From Egibacteraceae bacterium (GTDB lineage Bacteria > Actinomycetota > Nitriliruptoria > Euzebyales > Egibacteraceae): a DNA stretch of 64,000 nucleotides. Under the pieces are notes generated by a model. It searched no databases and had not been told where the DNA came from. It saw only the letters and a program-made list of their open reading frames with translations. The stretch's first letter is position 1, and the number at the start of each line of letters is the position of its first letter. The stretch spans positions 62,001 through 126,000 of the forward strand of contig JAUJNX010000001.1 of assembly GCA_030447925.1 (NCBI GenBank), in the 5' to 3' direction. The translations under genes and the position numbers were made by a program. Positions 24,602 to 32,898 of this stretch are shown here, in pieces.

Positions 24602-27418
24602 ATGCCCACGGTCCGTTCCCGCCTGCCACTGCTCGGTCTGGTGCTGTTCCTGATGGCGGGGCTGCTGGTCGCCCGCCCGGCGACCTCGGAGGCCGCCGTC
24701 CCCGCGGGCTTCCGCGACTTCACGGTCATGACGGGGCTGACCACCCCGACCACCATCGAGTTCGCCGACGACGGCCGCGTCTTCGTGGCCGAGAAGCGCG
24801 GCATCGTCAAGGTCTTCGACAGCCTCACCGACACGACGCCGACCGTGTTCGCCGACCTGCGCACCAACGTCTACAACGCCGCGGACCGCGGGCTCCTGGG
24901 GCTCGCGCTGCACCCCGACTTCCCGGACGACCCGTCGGTCTACCTGCTCTACACCTACGACGGCGACATCGGCGGCAGCGCGCCCAAGTACGGGACCGGG
25001 GCCGACACCGACAACTGCCCCGTGGCCCAGTGCATCGTCAGCGGGCGGCTGACCAGGCTGACCGCCTCGGGGAACACCGCGACCGGCGCGGAGCAGGTCC
25101 TGGTCCACGACTGGTGCCAGCAGTACACGAGCCACTCGATCGGCCAGGTCGCGTTCGGCCCCGACGGCGCGCTGTACGCCTCGGCGGGCGACGGCGCCAG
25201 CTTCAGCAACGTGGACTACGGCCAGGCCGGGAACCCCTGCGGCGACCCGCCGGGGGCGACGGGCACCAACCTGACCGCCCCGACCGCCCAGGGCGGCGCC
25301 CTGCGCAGCCAGGACCTGCGCACGACCGGCGATCCGCTGGGCCTGGACGGCACCATCATCCGCATCGACCCGAAGACCGGCGCGGGCCTGGCGGACAACC
25401 CGCTGGCGAGCAGCGCCGACGCGAACGCCCGCCGGGTGATCGCCCACGGCCTGCGCAACCCGTTCCGCTTCACGTTCCGCCCCGGCACGGGCGAGCTGAT
25501 CACCGGCGACGTCGGCTGGAACGTGTACGAGGAGGTCAACCGGGTCGCCGACCCCAACGACGCGGTCATCGAGAACTTCGGCTGGCCCTGCTACGAGGGC
25601 ACGGGGCGCCAGAACGGCTACGACGGCGCGAACCTCGACCTCTGCGAGCAGCTGTACCCGACCAACTCGGTCACCCCGCCGCTGTTCCAGTGGCCCCACA
25701 GCGGCGAGGCCGTCGCCGGCGACGGGTGCGGGACGGGGCAGTCGTCGTCGTCCGGTGTCGCCTTCTACGCCGGCGGGGACTACCCCGACGCCTACGACGG
25801 GTCGCTGTTCTTCAGCGACTACTCGCGCGACTGCATCTGGCGGATCCCCCGCGACGCGGCGGGGAACCTGGTGCCCGCCAGCGCGTCGCTGTTCGTCGAC
25901 GACGCGAGCGGGCCGGTCGACCTGACCGTCGGGCCCGAGGGCGACCTGTACTACGTGGCGATCAAGACCGGCACGGTCCACCGCATCGGCTACTCGGCGG
26001 GCAACCAGGTGCCGTTCGCCGTCGCGACCGCCACCCCGACGTCGGGCGCGGCGCCGCTGGCGGTGCAGTTCGACGGGCGCGGGTCGAGCGACCCCGACAC
26101 CGGCGACGTCCTCAGCTACAGCTGGGACCTCGACGGCAACGGCACCTTCGGCGACGCGACCACGCCGAACCCGACGCGGACCTACAGCGCGGCCGGGCCG
26201 GTGACCGTGCGGCTGCGCGTGACCGACCTGTTCGGGGCGACCGACGAGGCGGCGGTCACCGTCCAGGTCGGCGACACCGCCCCCGTGCCCGTGATCACCA
26301 CGCCGGCCGCCGGGGCCGTCGCCACCGTCGGCAGCACCGTGAGCTTCTCGGGCAGCGCGACCGACCCGCAGGCGGGGACGCTGCCCGCGTCCGCGCTGTC
26401 GTGGCGGGTCGACATCTACCACTGCTCGTCGCCGACCTCGTGCCACCAGCACCCGGGGGCCGCGGCGTTCCCGGGGGTGGCGAGCGGCTCGTTCACGGTG
26501 CCCGAGCACGAGACCACCGCCTATCTCGACCTGGTGCTGACGGCCACGTCGGGCGGCGAGTCGCGCAGCACGTCACGGCGCATCGACTACCGCACCACGA
26601 ACCTGACGTTCGCCTCCAGCCCGCCGGGCGTGCCGCTGGGCGTCGGGTCGGGAACCGTGACGCCGAACCCGACCGCCACGCGCACCGACTACACCAACAA
26701 CCCGCTGTCGCTGAGCGCACCGTCGACCGTGACCATCGGCGGCGTCCCCTACGCGTTCACCAACTGGTCCGACGGCGGGCCGCAGGTCGGCGACCGCCGC
26801 GTGCCGGCGGCCGCGACCACCTACACCGCCTACTACCGCCGCACCGACCTGGTGGCCGGGCGGACGCTGTTCCGCGACACCTTCAGCAACATGTCCAGCA
26901 GCGGCTGGACGCCGCTGACGGCGCCGAGGTCGTGGTCGGTCTGCGCGCCGGACGCGAACAACAACGGCCAGTACTGCGCCGCGCGGGTGACCGGCAACGG
27001 CGCCATCACCGCCCGCGGTGACGCGACCTGGGGCAACTACAGCGTGCAGGCCGCGGTGCGGCCGATGGAGGATCGCGGCGGCGGCGCCGTCCTGGGCCGC
27101 GTGCAGGGCGCCAACGCCTACTACCAGCTGGAGCTGCGCCGGGTGAACGGCCAGAAGAGCTGGACGCTGTACCGCCGCACGCCGACGTCGTGGGTGCGGC
27201 TGGGCGGCGGGCTGTTCGACTACACGATCGGCCAGCCGATCACCCTGCGGCTGGACATGCGCGGCACGACCCTCACGGCCGCGGCGTCCCGCAACGGCGG
27301 GTCGTCGTTCACCACCCTGGGCACCGTCACCGACGGCGCGTACCGCACGGGCCGGGTCGGCCTGCGCGCCTGGGACACCCCGGTGCGCTTCGACACCGTC
27401 CAGGTGATCGCCCGCTGA
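24602..27418 (+). CDS. Secreted PQQ-type sugar dehydrogenase with PKD domain
   Basis: A 938-residue secreted protein. A signal peptide covers about 1-32. The glucose/sorbosone dehydrogenase-like propeller spans about 35-460, with GLTTPTTIEFADDGRVFVAE, RGLLGLALHPDF and GLRNPFRFTFRPGTGEL. A PKD domain follows (about 465-550, SYSWDLDGNGTFGD), then an Ig-like region and a C-terminal beta-sandwich resembling a laminin-G/concanavalin fold. The architecture suggests binding and oxidation of a polysaccharide or sugar outside the cell. The ATG at 24602 has a GGAGA site. Whether PQQ is bound cannot be told. Confidence 0.85.
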   Translation: MPTVRSRLPLLGLVLFLMAGLLVARPATSEAAVPAGFRDFTVMTGLTTPTTIEFADDGRVFVAEKRGIVKVFDSLTDTTPTVFADLRTNVYNAADRGLLGLALHPDFPDDPSVYLLYTYDGDIGGSAPKYGTGADTDNCPVAQCIVSGRLTRLTASGNTATGAEQVLVHDWCQQYTSHSIGQVAFGPDGALYASAGDGASFSNVDYGQAGNPCGDPPGATGTNLTAPTAQGGALRSQDLRTTGDPLGLDGTIIRIDPKTGAGLADNPLASSADANARRVIAHGLRNPFRFTFRPGTGELITGDVGWNVYEEVNRVADPNDAVIENFGWPCYEGTGRQNGYDGANLDLCEQLYPTNSVTPPLFQWPHSGEAVAGDGCGTGQSSSSGVAFYAGGDYPDAYDGSLFFSDYSRDCIWRIPRDAAGNLVPASASLFVDDASGPVDLTVGPEGDLYYVAIKTGTVHRIGYSAGNQVPFAVATATPTSGAAPLAVQFDGRGSSDPDTGDVLSYSWDLDGNGTFGDATTPNPTRTYSAAGPVTVRLRVTDLFGATDEAAVTVQVGDTAPVPVITTPAAGAVATVGSTVSFSGSATDPQAGTLPASALSWRVDIYHCSSPTSCHQHPGAAAFPGVASGSFTVPEHETTAYLDLVLTATSGGESRSTSRRIDYRTTNLTFASSPPGVPLGVGSGTVTPNPTATRTDYTNNPLSLSAPSTVTIGGVPYAFTNWSDGGPQVGDRRVPAAATTYTAYYRRTDLVAGRTLFRDTFSNMSSSGWTPLTAPRSWSVCAPDANNNGQYCAARVTGNGAITARGDATWGNYSVQAAVRPMEDRGGGAVLGRVQGANAYYQLELRRVNGQKSWTLYRRTPTSWVRLGGGLFDYTIGQPITLRLDMRGTTLTAAASRNGGSSFTTLGTVTDGAYRTGRVGLRAWDTPVRFDTVQVIAR

Positions 27419-27430
27419 CCCGCCGGCGGC

Positions 27431-27458
27431 GCGGGGGGAGCCGTCCGGCTCCCCCCGC
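27431..27458. terminator. Bidirectional hairpin terminator
   Basis: GCGGGGGGAGCC (27431-27442) and its exact complement (27447-27458) with a GTCC loop lie between the convergent sugar dehydrogenase and DUF1501 genes. Confidence 0.75.
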
Positions 27459-27463
27459 GGCCG

Positions 27464-28786
27464 TCACGCGCGGGTGAAGACCCCGAGCTCGGCGTACTGG
27501 TGACCCGGGAAGACCGTCTGGGCCGACCCGACGCCGCCGCGCTTGATGCACAGCTCGGCCAGCACGTCGCGGTAGTCCACCGCCTTGGCGAGGTTGCCGC
27601 CGACCAGCGCCTCGTCGGCGAGGCCGGGCCAGCGGCCGTGGACCCGGCCGCCGACCACGCCCGCACCGATCGCGAGCATGGCGTTGCCGTAGCCGTGGTC
27701 GGTCCCGCCGCTGTCGTTGCGCCGCGCGCGCCGCCCGAACTCCGAGCAGGTCACGATCGTGGTCGTGGACAGGGCGTCCCCGAGGTCGTCGCAGAACGCC
27801 CCCAGGGCGGCGCCGAGGTCGGCGATGTGGCGGTACATGTCGCCGTTGGCGTCGCCGCCGTCGCCCATGCGCGTGTGGGTGTCCCAGCCGCCGACGTCGA
27901 CGCAGGCGACCTGCAGCCCGATGCCGGCCTTCTTGACCCGGGCGACCTCCCGCAGGGCGCCGGCGAAGCCGCCCTCCGGGTAGGTGACCGCCGGTTCGTA
28001 GGGGGTGGCCGCCACCTGCTCGGCGGTGGCCAGGGCGCCCAGGGTGGCCGTGACCGGCTGGTGCGCCGGGTGCCCCGGCTCGTCGTACAGCCGGCCGAGG
28101 GTGGTCGCCAGCGCGGCTGGGTCGGGACCGCGCAGGGCGAAGCCGTCCAGCGAGCGCAGCGCCAGCGCGGAGCCCGGCCCCTGCAGCGAGCCGGGCAGGC
28201 CCCCGCCGAAGGCGACGGCCTCGAAGGGGCTGGCCGTACCGCCGGCGGCGCTGAAGCGGTTGGCCCAGCCCGACCCGATGTCGGCGGTGGCGCCGCGCTC
28301 GTAGGTGCGCGTCGCCTGCTCGTGGCTGTAGTCCGGCTGCTCGATGGCGACACCCTGGATGGCGCCGAAGCGCCCGGACTGCCAGTACTTGCCCAGCGGG
28401 CCGGCGAGCCCGGGGTGCAGGCCGAACAGCTCGTCGGCGTGGCCCAGCCGGGAACGCGGGACGGCGAGGTTGCCGCGCAGCCCCGCGTAGTCGGGGTCGC
28501 CGTGGGGCACGACGAAGGACAGGCCGTCGGCGCCGCCGCGCAGGAACACCACCACGACGGTGTTGGTCGCCGCCGCCGGCTCCTGCGCGAAGGCCATGCG
28601 CGTGGTCACGAGCTGGCGGGCCAGCGGGGCGACCGCCAGCGCGGCGCCGCCCTGGAGCAGTTTCCGACGGGTGAAGCCGTAGCGCCACGGGTCGGCGACG
28701 GTGTCGTCGCAGCCGCAGCGGACGTGGTCGTCGTCGGCGGGCGGGGCCGCGCCGGTGGCAGGTCGGGACGTGTCGATCTGCTGCAT
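27464..28786 (-). CDS. DUF1501 family protein, Tat-type signal
   Basis: A 440-residue protein of the DUF1501 (sulfatase-like fold) family. It has a twin-arginine-like start FTRRKLLQGGAALAVAPLA near residue 38, and family blocks VVVVFLRGGADGLSFVVPHG, EQATRTYERG and IVTCSEFGRRARRNDSGGTD. It nearly always pairs with DUF1800, as here: the DUF1800 gene is 9 bases upstream in the same operon. The role is unknown; an exported protein acting on a surface compound is the usual guess. The ATG at 28786 has an AGGAG site. A CGC motif at about 24-26 precedes the signal. Confidence 0.85.
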   Translation of the reverse strand: MQQIDTSRPATGAAPPADDDHVRCGCDDTVADPWRYGFTRRKLLQGGAALAVAPLARQLVTTRMAFAQEPAAATNTVVVVFLRGGADGLSFVVPHGDPDYAGLRGNLAVPRSRLGHADELFGLHPGLAGPLGKYWQSGRFGAIQGVAIEQPDYSHEQATRTYERGATADIGSGWANRFSAAGGTASPFEAVAFGGGLPGSLQGPGSALALRSLDGFALRGPDPAALATTLGRLYDEPGHPAHQPVTATLGALATAEQVAATPYEPAVTYPEGGFAGALREVARVKKAGIGLQVACVDVGGWDTHTRMGDGGDANGDMYRHIADLGAALGAFCDDLGDALSTTTIVTCSEFGRRARRNDSGGTDHGYGNAMLAIGAGVVGGRVHGRWPGLADEALVGGNLAKAVDYRDVLAELCIKRGGVGSAQTVFPGHQYAELGVFTRA

Positions 28787-28795
28787 GGGGGGCTC

Positions 28796-30427
28796 CTAGC
28801 GCTGCAGGGAGTAGGGCGACCGGAGGAGGGTGGGGACGACGCGGCGCAGCAGGCCGGCGCGCGCCGCGTCGTCGCCGACGGGGTCGTCGGCGCCGCGCGC
28901 GGTGTAGGCGATCAGCGCCTCGCGGTGGGCGGGCGCCAGGGGCTGGTGCACCAGGTGCAGCGCGGCGGCGTCCACCAGGTCGCCGACCGTGGCGGGGGCC
29001 GGGTCCAGCAGCCGGCCGAGCACGTCGGCGGCGGGCTCCAGGACGTCGTCGTAGTCCCCGGCCGCCAGCGCCTGGTGCAGGTTCCAGCGCGTGTAGAGGT
29101 TGCCGCTGTCGACCCAGGCGGTGCCCGCGATCGGGTAGCCGTACGGCGAGGGGTGCTGGAACGGCTCCATGCCCAGCCGCCGCAGCGCGTTGGTCAGGGC
29201 GCCGGGCCGCTCGGTGCGCGGCTGGGGGGCGAACCCGAGCGCGCGGATGGCGCCCAGGAGGTCCTCGTTCGGGCGCGTCACCTTCTGGCCGACGGAACCG
29301 GCGAACTCCTCGGACTCGAACAGGGCCTGCAGGACGGGCGCAATCTGGGTGTCGCCGTCCAGGTACACCTGCGCGAGCCGGTCGACCAGCGTCGCGGGCG
29401 GGTCCTCGGCGACGAAGCGCTGGACCAGCCGGCGGGCGAGCCGCTGGGCGGTCGACGGGTGGTGGGCCAGGTGGTCCACGAAGCGCAGCGCCTCGGTCTC
29501 ACCGTCGGGGGAGTCGTTGGCCGAGGTGAAGTCCAGGACGGTGACGGGCCCGACGGCGTGCCACTCGGGCCGGTACCGGTAGGTCTGCGCGGCCGGAGCG
29601 TTGTCGGTCGTCAGCCCGGTGAGCAGGCGCGCCGCGTTCTTGACGTCGTCCTCGGTGTAGCCCGCCTCCACGCCCAGGGTGTGGATCTCCATCAGCTCGC
29701 GGGCGTAGTTCTCGTTGGGGACCTGGTCGCCGTCGCCGCGCGACTCCTCCTGGCTCAGGTAGCCGAGCATGGCGGGACTGGTCGCCTGCGCGGCGAGCAG
29801 GTCGGCGAACCGCCCCAGCGCGTGCGCCCGGACGACCTCGCGGTCCTCCTCCAGCTTGCGGGCGGCGAGGTGGTTGCCAGTGGGCAGGGCCGGCACGTTG
29901 AGGTGGTCGGTCCAGAACTCGACCATGCGCTCGAACAGCTGGCGGCGGCTGTAGAGCTGGCGCAGCACGGCCGCCTGCCCCAGCGCGGCGCGCGCCGCCT
30001 GGTCCCCGGTCGGCTCCCCGGGGGTGACCAGCTCGCCGGCTCTGCGGGCGAGCTGCGGGTGGGTCTCGGCGAGGACCGCCTCGATCCCGCCGTCGTCCAG
30101 GCCCGGGTCGAGCTGCTCGGCGAGCCAGGTCGCGGCGCCGCGCTCGCGGACGTCGGCGACCAGCGCTGCGGTGGCGCCGAAGGTGGCCCGGCTGAGCAGG
30201 TGCACGACCGGGTCGGCGGCCCGGACCGTGGGCACGGGACCCGCCGCAGGCTCCGCGGGCTCCCCCGGCACCGGGGGGTCCGGTGCGGGTGGGTCCTGGA
30301 CCGGCGGTGCCATGACGGCGAGCGCCCCCGATCCCCACAGGGGCGCCGCGCCCAGCATCCGGAGCAGCCCCCGGCGGCTCACGCCCGGGTGGCCCTGCAG
30401 CCCGGGAGGCTGCTGGTCTAGCTCCAC
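28796..30427 (-). CDS. DUF1800 family protein, Tat-type signal
   Basis: A 543-residue protein of the DUF1800 family. A twin-arginine-like signal SRRGLLRMLGAAPLWGSG starts near residue 17, followed by a Pro-rich linker. Family blocks include VHLLSRATFGAT, VEFWTDHLNV and PNENYARELMEIHTLGV. It is the first gene of the operon with the DUF1501 gene. The GTG at 30427 is preferred because a GAGGAG site lies 7 bases upstream; GTG 30442 would overlap that site. Function is unknown. Confidence 0.85.
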   Translation of the reverse strand: MELDQQPPGLQGHPGVSRRGLLRMLGAAPLWGSGALAVMAPPVQDPPAPDPPVPGEPAEPAAGPVPTVRAADPVVHLLSRATFGATAALVADVRERGAATWLAEQLDPGLDDGGIEAVLAETHPQLARRAGELVTPGEPTGDQAARAALGQAAVLRQLYSRRQLFERMVEFWTDHLNVPALPTGNHLAARKLEEDREVVRAHALGRFADLLAAQATSPAMLGYLSQEESRGDGDQVPNENYARELMEIHTLGVEAGYTEDDVKNAARLLTGLTTDNAPAAQTYRYRPEWHAVGPVTVLDFTSANDSPDGETEALRFVDHLAHHPSTAQRLARRLVQRFVAEDPPATLVDRLAQVYLDGDTQIAPVLQALFESEEFAGSVGQKVTRPNEDLLGAIRALGFAPQPRTERPGALTNALRRLGMEPFQHPSPYGYPIAGTAWVDSGNLYTRWNLHQALAAGDYDDVLEPAADVLGRLLDPAPATVGDLVDAAALHLVHQPLAPAHREALIAYTARGADDPVGDDAARAGLLRRVVPTLLRSPYSLQR

Positions 30428-30443
30428 GTCGCGTCTCCTCACT

Positions 30444-30533
30444 CACACCGGTGTGGCGATTTGCCACAGATGTGATTGAAGCGACGCTTGCGCACCCCGC
30501 TACCTGTCCGAAAGGACAATGCGGGTACAGGTA
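30444..30533. promoter_or_regulatory. Palindromes upstream of the DUF1800-DUF1501 operon
   Basis: CACACCGGTGTG (30444-30455) is a perfect 12-base palindrome just before the ribosome site. Further upstream TACCTGT (30501-30507) and ACAGGTA (30527-30533) form an inverted repeat that encloses a TGTCC-GAAA-GGACA hairpin (30505-30518). They look like operator sites for the operon. Confidence 0.45.
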
Positions 30534-30635
30534 ATGAAACCAGCCGTACCGGCGTCGCTTTCGCCGGACCGCTCAGCACGACGAGGCCCGGCTCCGCCTG
30601 CTCCGGACGCCGGGGCTTCGCGGTGCTCCCGCGCC

Positions 30636-30971
30636 CTACTCGGGCAGGCGGCCCGCCCGCTGGGGAAGCGCGCTGCGGCGTAGGCTACGCCCGAGCAGCC
30701 CGTGTCCGGCCTCGCGGTGCGCCGCCTCGACGACGCGCAACGCGACGTGCGCCGCCTCCTCCGCGCTGTCCGCCTTGACGAGCAGGTAGGCCGACACGGT
30801 CCCGCCCGCCTCGGTCAGCAGGACGTGGCGCGTGAGGCCGGTGTCGTGGGCCTGCTTTCTCACCGCGTCGAGGTCCGTCTCGTCCAGCGGGGCCGCGACC
30901 TCGTGCTGCACCCACGCCCACCAGACGGGCCGCTCGTCCTGCCGCCAGGGCCGCCAGATGCTGCCGCTCAC
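30636..30971 (-). CDS. Hypothetical small protein
   Basis: A 111-residue soluble protein with Trp-rich start (IWRPWRQDERPVWWAWV) and a middle part VLLTEAGGTVSAYLLVKADS that suggests a beta-hairpin and helix fold. No family is recognised. Composition and codon bias support coding. It is divergent from the HTH regulator gene at 31148 and 209 bases upstream of the DUF1800 start; the ATG at 30971 lacks a clear ribosome site. Confidence 0.5.
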   Translation of the reverse strand: MSGSIWRPWRQDERPVWWAWVQHEVAAPLDETDLDAVRKQAHDTGLTRHVLLTEAGGTVSAYLLVKADSAEEAAHVALRVVEAAHREAGHGLLGRSLRRSALPQRAGRLPE

Positions 30972-31147
30972 GCCGCGCTCCCGCGGTCCGCCCGCCTCGC
31001 CACGCTCCGTCCCCCTCCGTCAGACTCCAGGTCGTGACGGACCGTAGGTCCCGGTTGTCTGACGGGTGACTACGGCCGTGAGCAGCTTGACGAGCTGGGT
31101 CTACGTAGGGTGGACGTCGGGTCAGGGCGACGAGGAGGCCGGACGGG

Positions 31148-32365
31148 ATGGCCGAGTCCCGCAACGTCACGGTCGGGGATCGCATCGCGATGTGGCGCAG
31201 CCTGCGCGGCTGGTCGCAGCGCCAGTTGGCCGACTTCTCCGGGCTCTCGCCCGCGTTCATCGGCTTCCTGGAGTCCGGCGCGCGGCAACTCAACCGCCGC
31301 CGCGACCTCTACGCGCTTGCGGACGCGCTGCAGTGCACCCCGGAGGACCTGACCGGCGAGATGCCGGTCCTGAGCGACCCGGCGGGCGTCGCGGTGCAGA
31401 CCGTCGTGCCGAGCCTGCGAACCGCCCTGATCGACGGCGGCCCCGACCTCCCCCCCGACGTGCGGGCCCGCGAGGTCGACGCGCTCATGCGTGAGCTCCG
31501 CTGGGCGCAGCGCGTGTGGACCGACGGGCGCTACGAGGCGTTCGGGCCGCGCGTCCCCGCCCTGATCGACGAGCTTCACGTCCACGCCGCTTCGGCCGAC
31601 GAGCACACGTCGCATCGGGCGCTCGCGGCTCTCGTCGAGGCGTACGACCTGGCCCAGGGGCTCGCCCGTGTCCTGGGCCGCCCGGAACTCGGCATGGTCG
31701 CGGCGGAGAAGGCGCACCATGCCGCGGTCCAGACGCAGGAGCGCGCGCTCATCGGCTTCGCCCGATGGATGCAGACGATGGCGATGGAGCGGGCCGGAGG
31801 CCGACGCCGCGCCCCGCGGCTGGCCGACGCGGCCATCCGGGAGATGGAGCCCCACGCGGGCGCAGGCGATGAGCAGGCGCAGATGTACGGGATGCTGCAC
31901 CTGCTCGCCGGGCTGCTCGCGGCCCGGGCCGACCGGGCCGAGGAGTCCGCCGAGCACCTCGATGAGGCCGAGGCGTTGGCGCGGCGCACCGGGGAGGGGA
32001 ACGCCTTCTGGCTGCACTTCGGCCCGACGAACGTCGCGATGTGGCGCGTCGGGGCGGCCGTGGAGTCCGGCGAGGGACCGCGCGCCCTGGAGATCGTCCG
32101 CGGGATCGACGCGGCCGTGATCCACTCGCCCGCCCGCGAGGCCGACTTCTGCATGGAGGTGGGGCGCGGTCTGGCGCAGCAGGAGGACGGGTCGCGGGAC
32201 CACGAGGCGTTGCGCTGGTTCCTGCGGGCCGAGCGGCTCGCGGCGCAGAAGGTCCGCAGCGACCCGCTCGTCCGCGGGATCGTCGAGGGGATGGCGCGCC
32301 GCGACCGGGCCGGGAACGTCGACCTCCGCTCCTTCGCCCGACGGATCGGCGTCGGGGCCGAGTAG
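31148..32365 (+). CDS. XRE-family regulator with TPR-like C-terminal region
   Basis: A 405-residue regulator. Residues about 10-65 form a Cro/CI helix-turn-helix: RSLRGWSQRQLADFSGLSPA then FLESGARQLNRR. The rest is all-helical with repeated Ala/Leu/Glu pairs, like the TPR-type domain of large actinomycete XRE regulators often carried on integrative elements. GAGGAGG at 31132-31138 precedes the ATG at 31148 at a 9-base spacing. An integrase remnant lies convergently downstream, so the gene may be cargo of a decayed element. The effector is unknown. Confidence 0.82.
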   Translation: MAESRNVTVGDRIAMWRSLRGWSQRQLADFSGLSPAFIGFLESGARQLNRRRDLYALADALQCTPEDLTGEMPVLSDPAGVAVQTVVPSLRTALIDGGPDLPPDVRAREVDALMRELRWAQRVWTDGRYEAFGPRVPALIDELHVHAASADEHTSHRALAALVEAYDLAQGLARVLGRPELGMVAAEKAHHAAVQTQERALIGFARWMQTMAMERAGGRRRAPRLADAAIREMEPHAGAGDEQAQMYGMLHLLAGLLAARADRAEESAEHLDEAEALARRTGEGNAFWLHFGPTNVAMWRVGAAVESGEGPRALEIVRGIDAAVIHSPAREADFCMEVGRGLAQQEDGSRDHEALRWFLRAERLAAQKVRSDPLVRGIVEGMARRDRAGNVDLRSFARRIGVGAE

Positions 32366-32374
32366 CCACAACAC

Positions 32375-32404
32375 GAGGGCCGCGCCCCGGAGGACGCGAC
32401 CCTC
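32375..32404. terminator. Hairpin between XRE gene and integrase remnant
   Basis: GAGGGCCGCG (32375-32384) pairs with CGCGACCCTC (32395-32404) with one internal mismatch region and a 10-base loop, between convergent genes. Confidence 0.5.
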
Positions 32405-32420
32405 GGGGAGCAGCGGACCG

Positions 32421-32585
32421 CTAGACGCAAGGGGCCTTGCGGTAGGGGACGTGGACCTTCGCCGCCCCGGCGCGGCGGACCGCGTCGGGGCGGCGGTCGT
32501 ACGGGTGCGTCGTGATGACGCTCGCGTGGCCTGCGAGCGCCTGCGCGACCGAGATGTCGACGCCCGCGTCGAGCAGGTCCCCGCC
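32421..32585 (-). pseudogene. C-terminal remnant of a tyrosine recombinase/integrase
   Basis: The last 54 residues of an integrase: DLLDAGVDISVAQALAGHAS, then TTHPYDRRPD, with the conserved GHAS and the catalytic-type tyrosine in THPYDRR. No upstream catalytic domain is present; the frame degenerates above 32585. This is a truncated, non-functional relic and evidence for a past integrative element. Confidence 0.7.
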
Positions 32586-32898
32586 AGGAGCCCCACGACC
32601 CCGGGTCGGGACCGAGGCCCGAGCAGCGCGCGGCCTTCGACGCGATCGTCGCGGCCGAGTTCCGCCGCACCGCGCCGGAGCCGGCCGAGCCCGGCGCGGG
32701 TGCGTGACGGCTGTCGGCATCGCCGTCGCGATCCGCGCCCTCGGGCTCGACGACAACAGGGGGCGCGGGAGGCGCGCGAACTCCCTGATCCGCCCGAGGC
32801 GCGTGCGCGTCTCTTCCTGGCGGAGCCCGGCGGCCGGGCTGCCCGCGCAGGTGTGGATACGACGCGCCGGGTCCTACTCGACTGGTGGCCGGACGTGG
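32586..32898. other. Degenerate remnant DNA beside the integrase fragment
   Basis: No intact gene. A plus-strand frame reads EQRAAFDAIVAAEFRRTA up to a TGA at 32704-32706, overlapped by a GTG that opens VTAVGIAVAIRALGLDD before the frame is lost. These look like ends of mobile-element genes. The region abuts the 3' end of purL. Confidence 0.4.

Noticed and set aside
27500-30421. Open frame of 973 codons opposite DUF1501/DUF1800
   Set aside because: Anti-sense shadow of two recognised genes.
30443-30635. Riboswitch upstream of DUF1800
   Set aside because: Hairpins are present but no recognised aptamer core; the 5' gap is short.
32366-32420. tRNA gene as integration site next to the integrase remnant
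   Set aside because: No cloverleaf or T-loop sequence seen; only a terminator-like hairpin.
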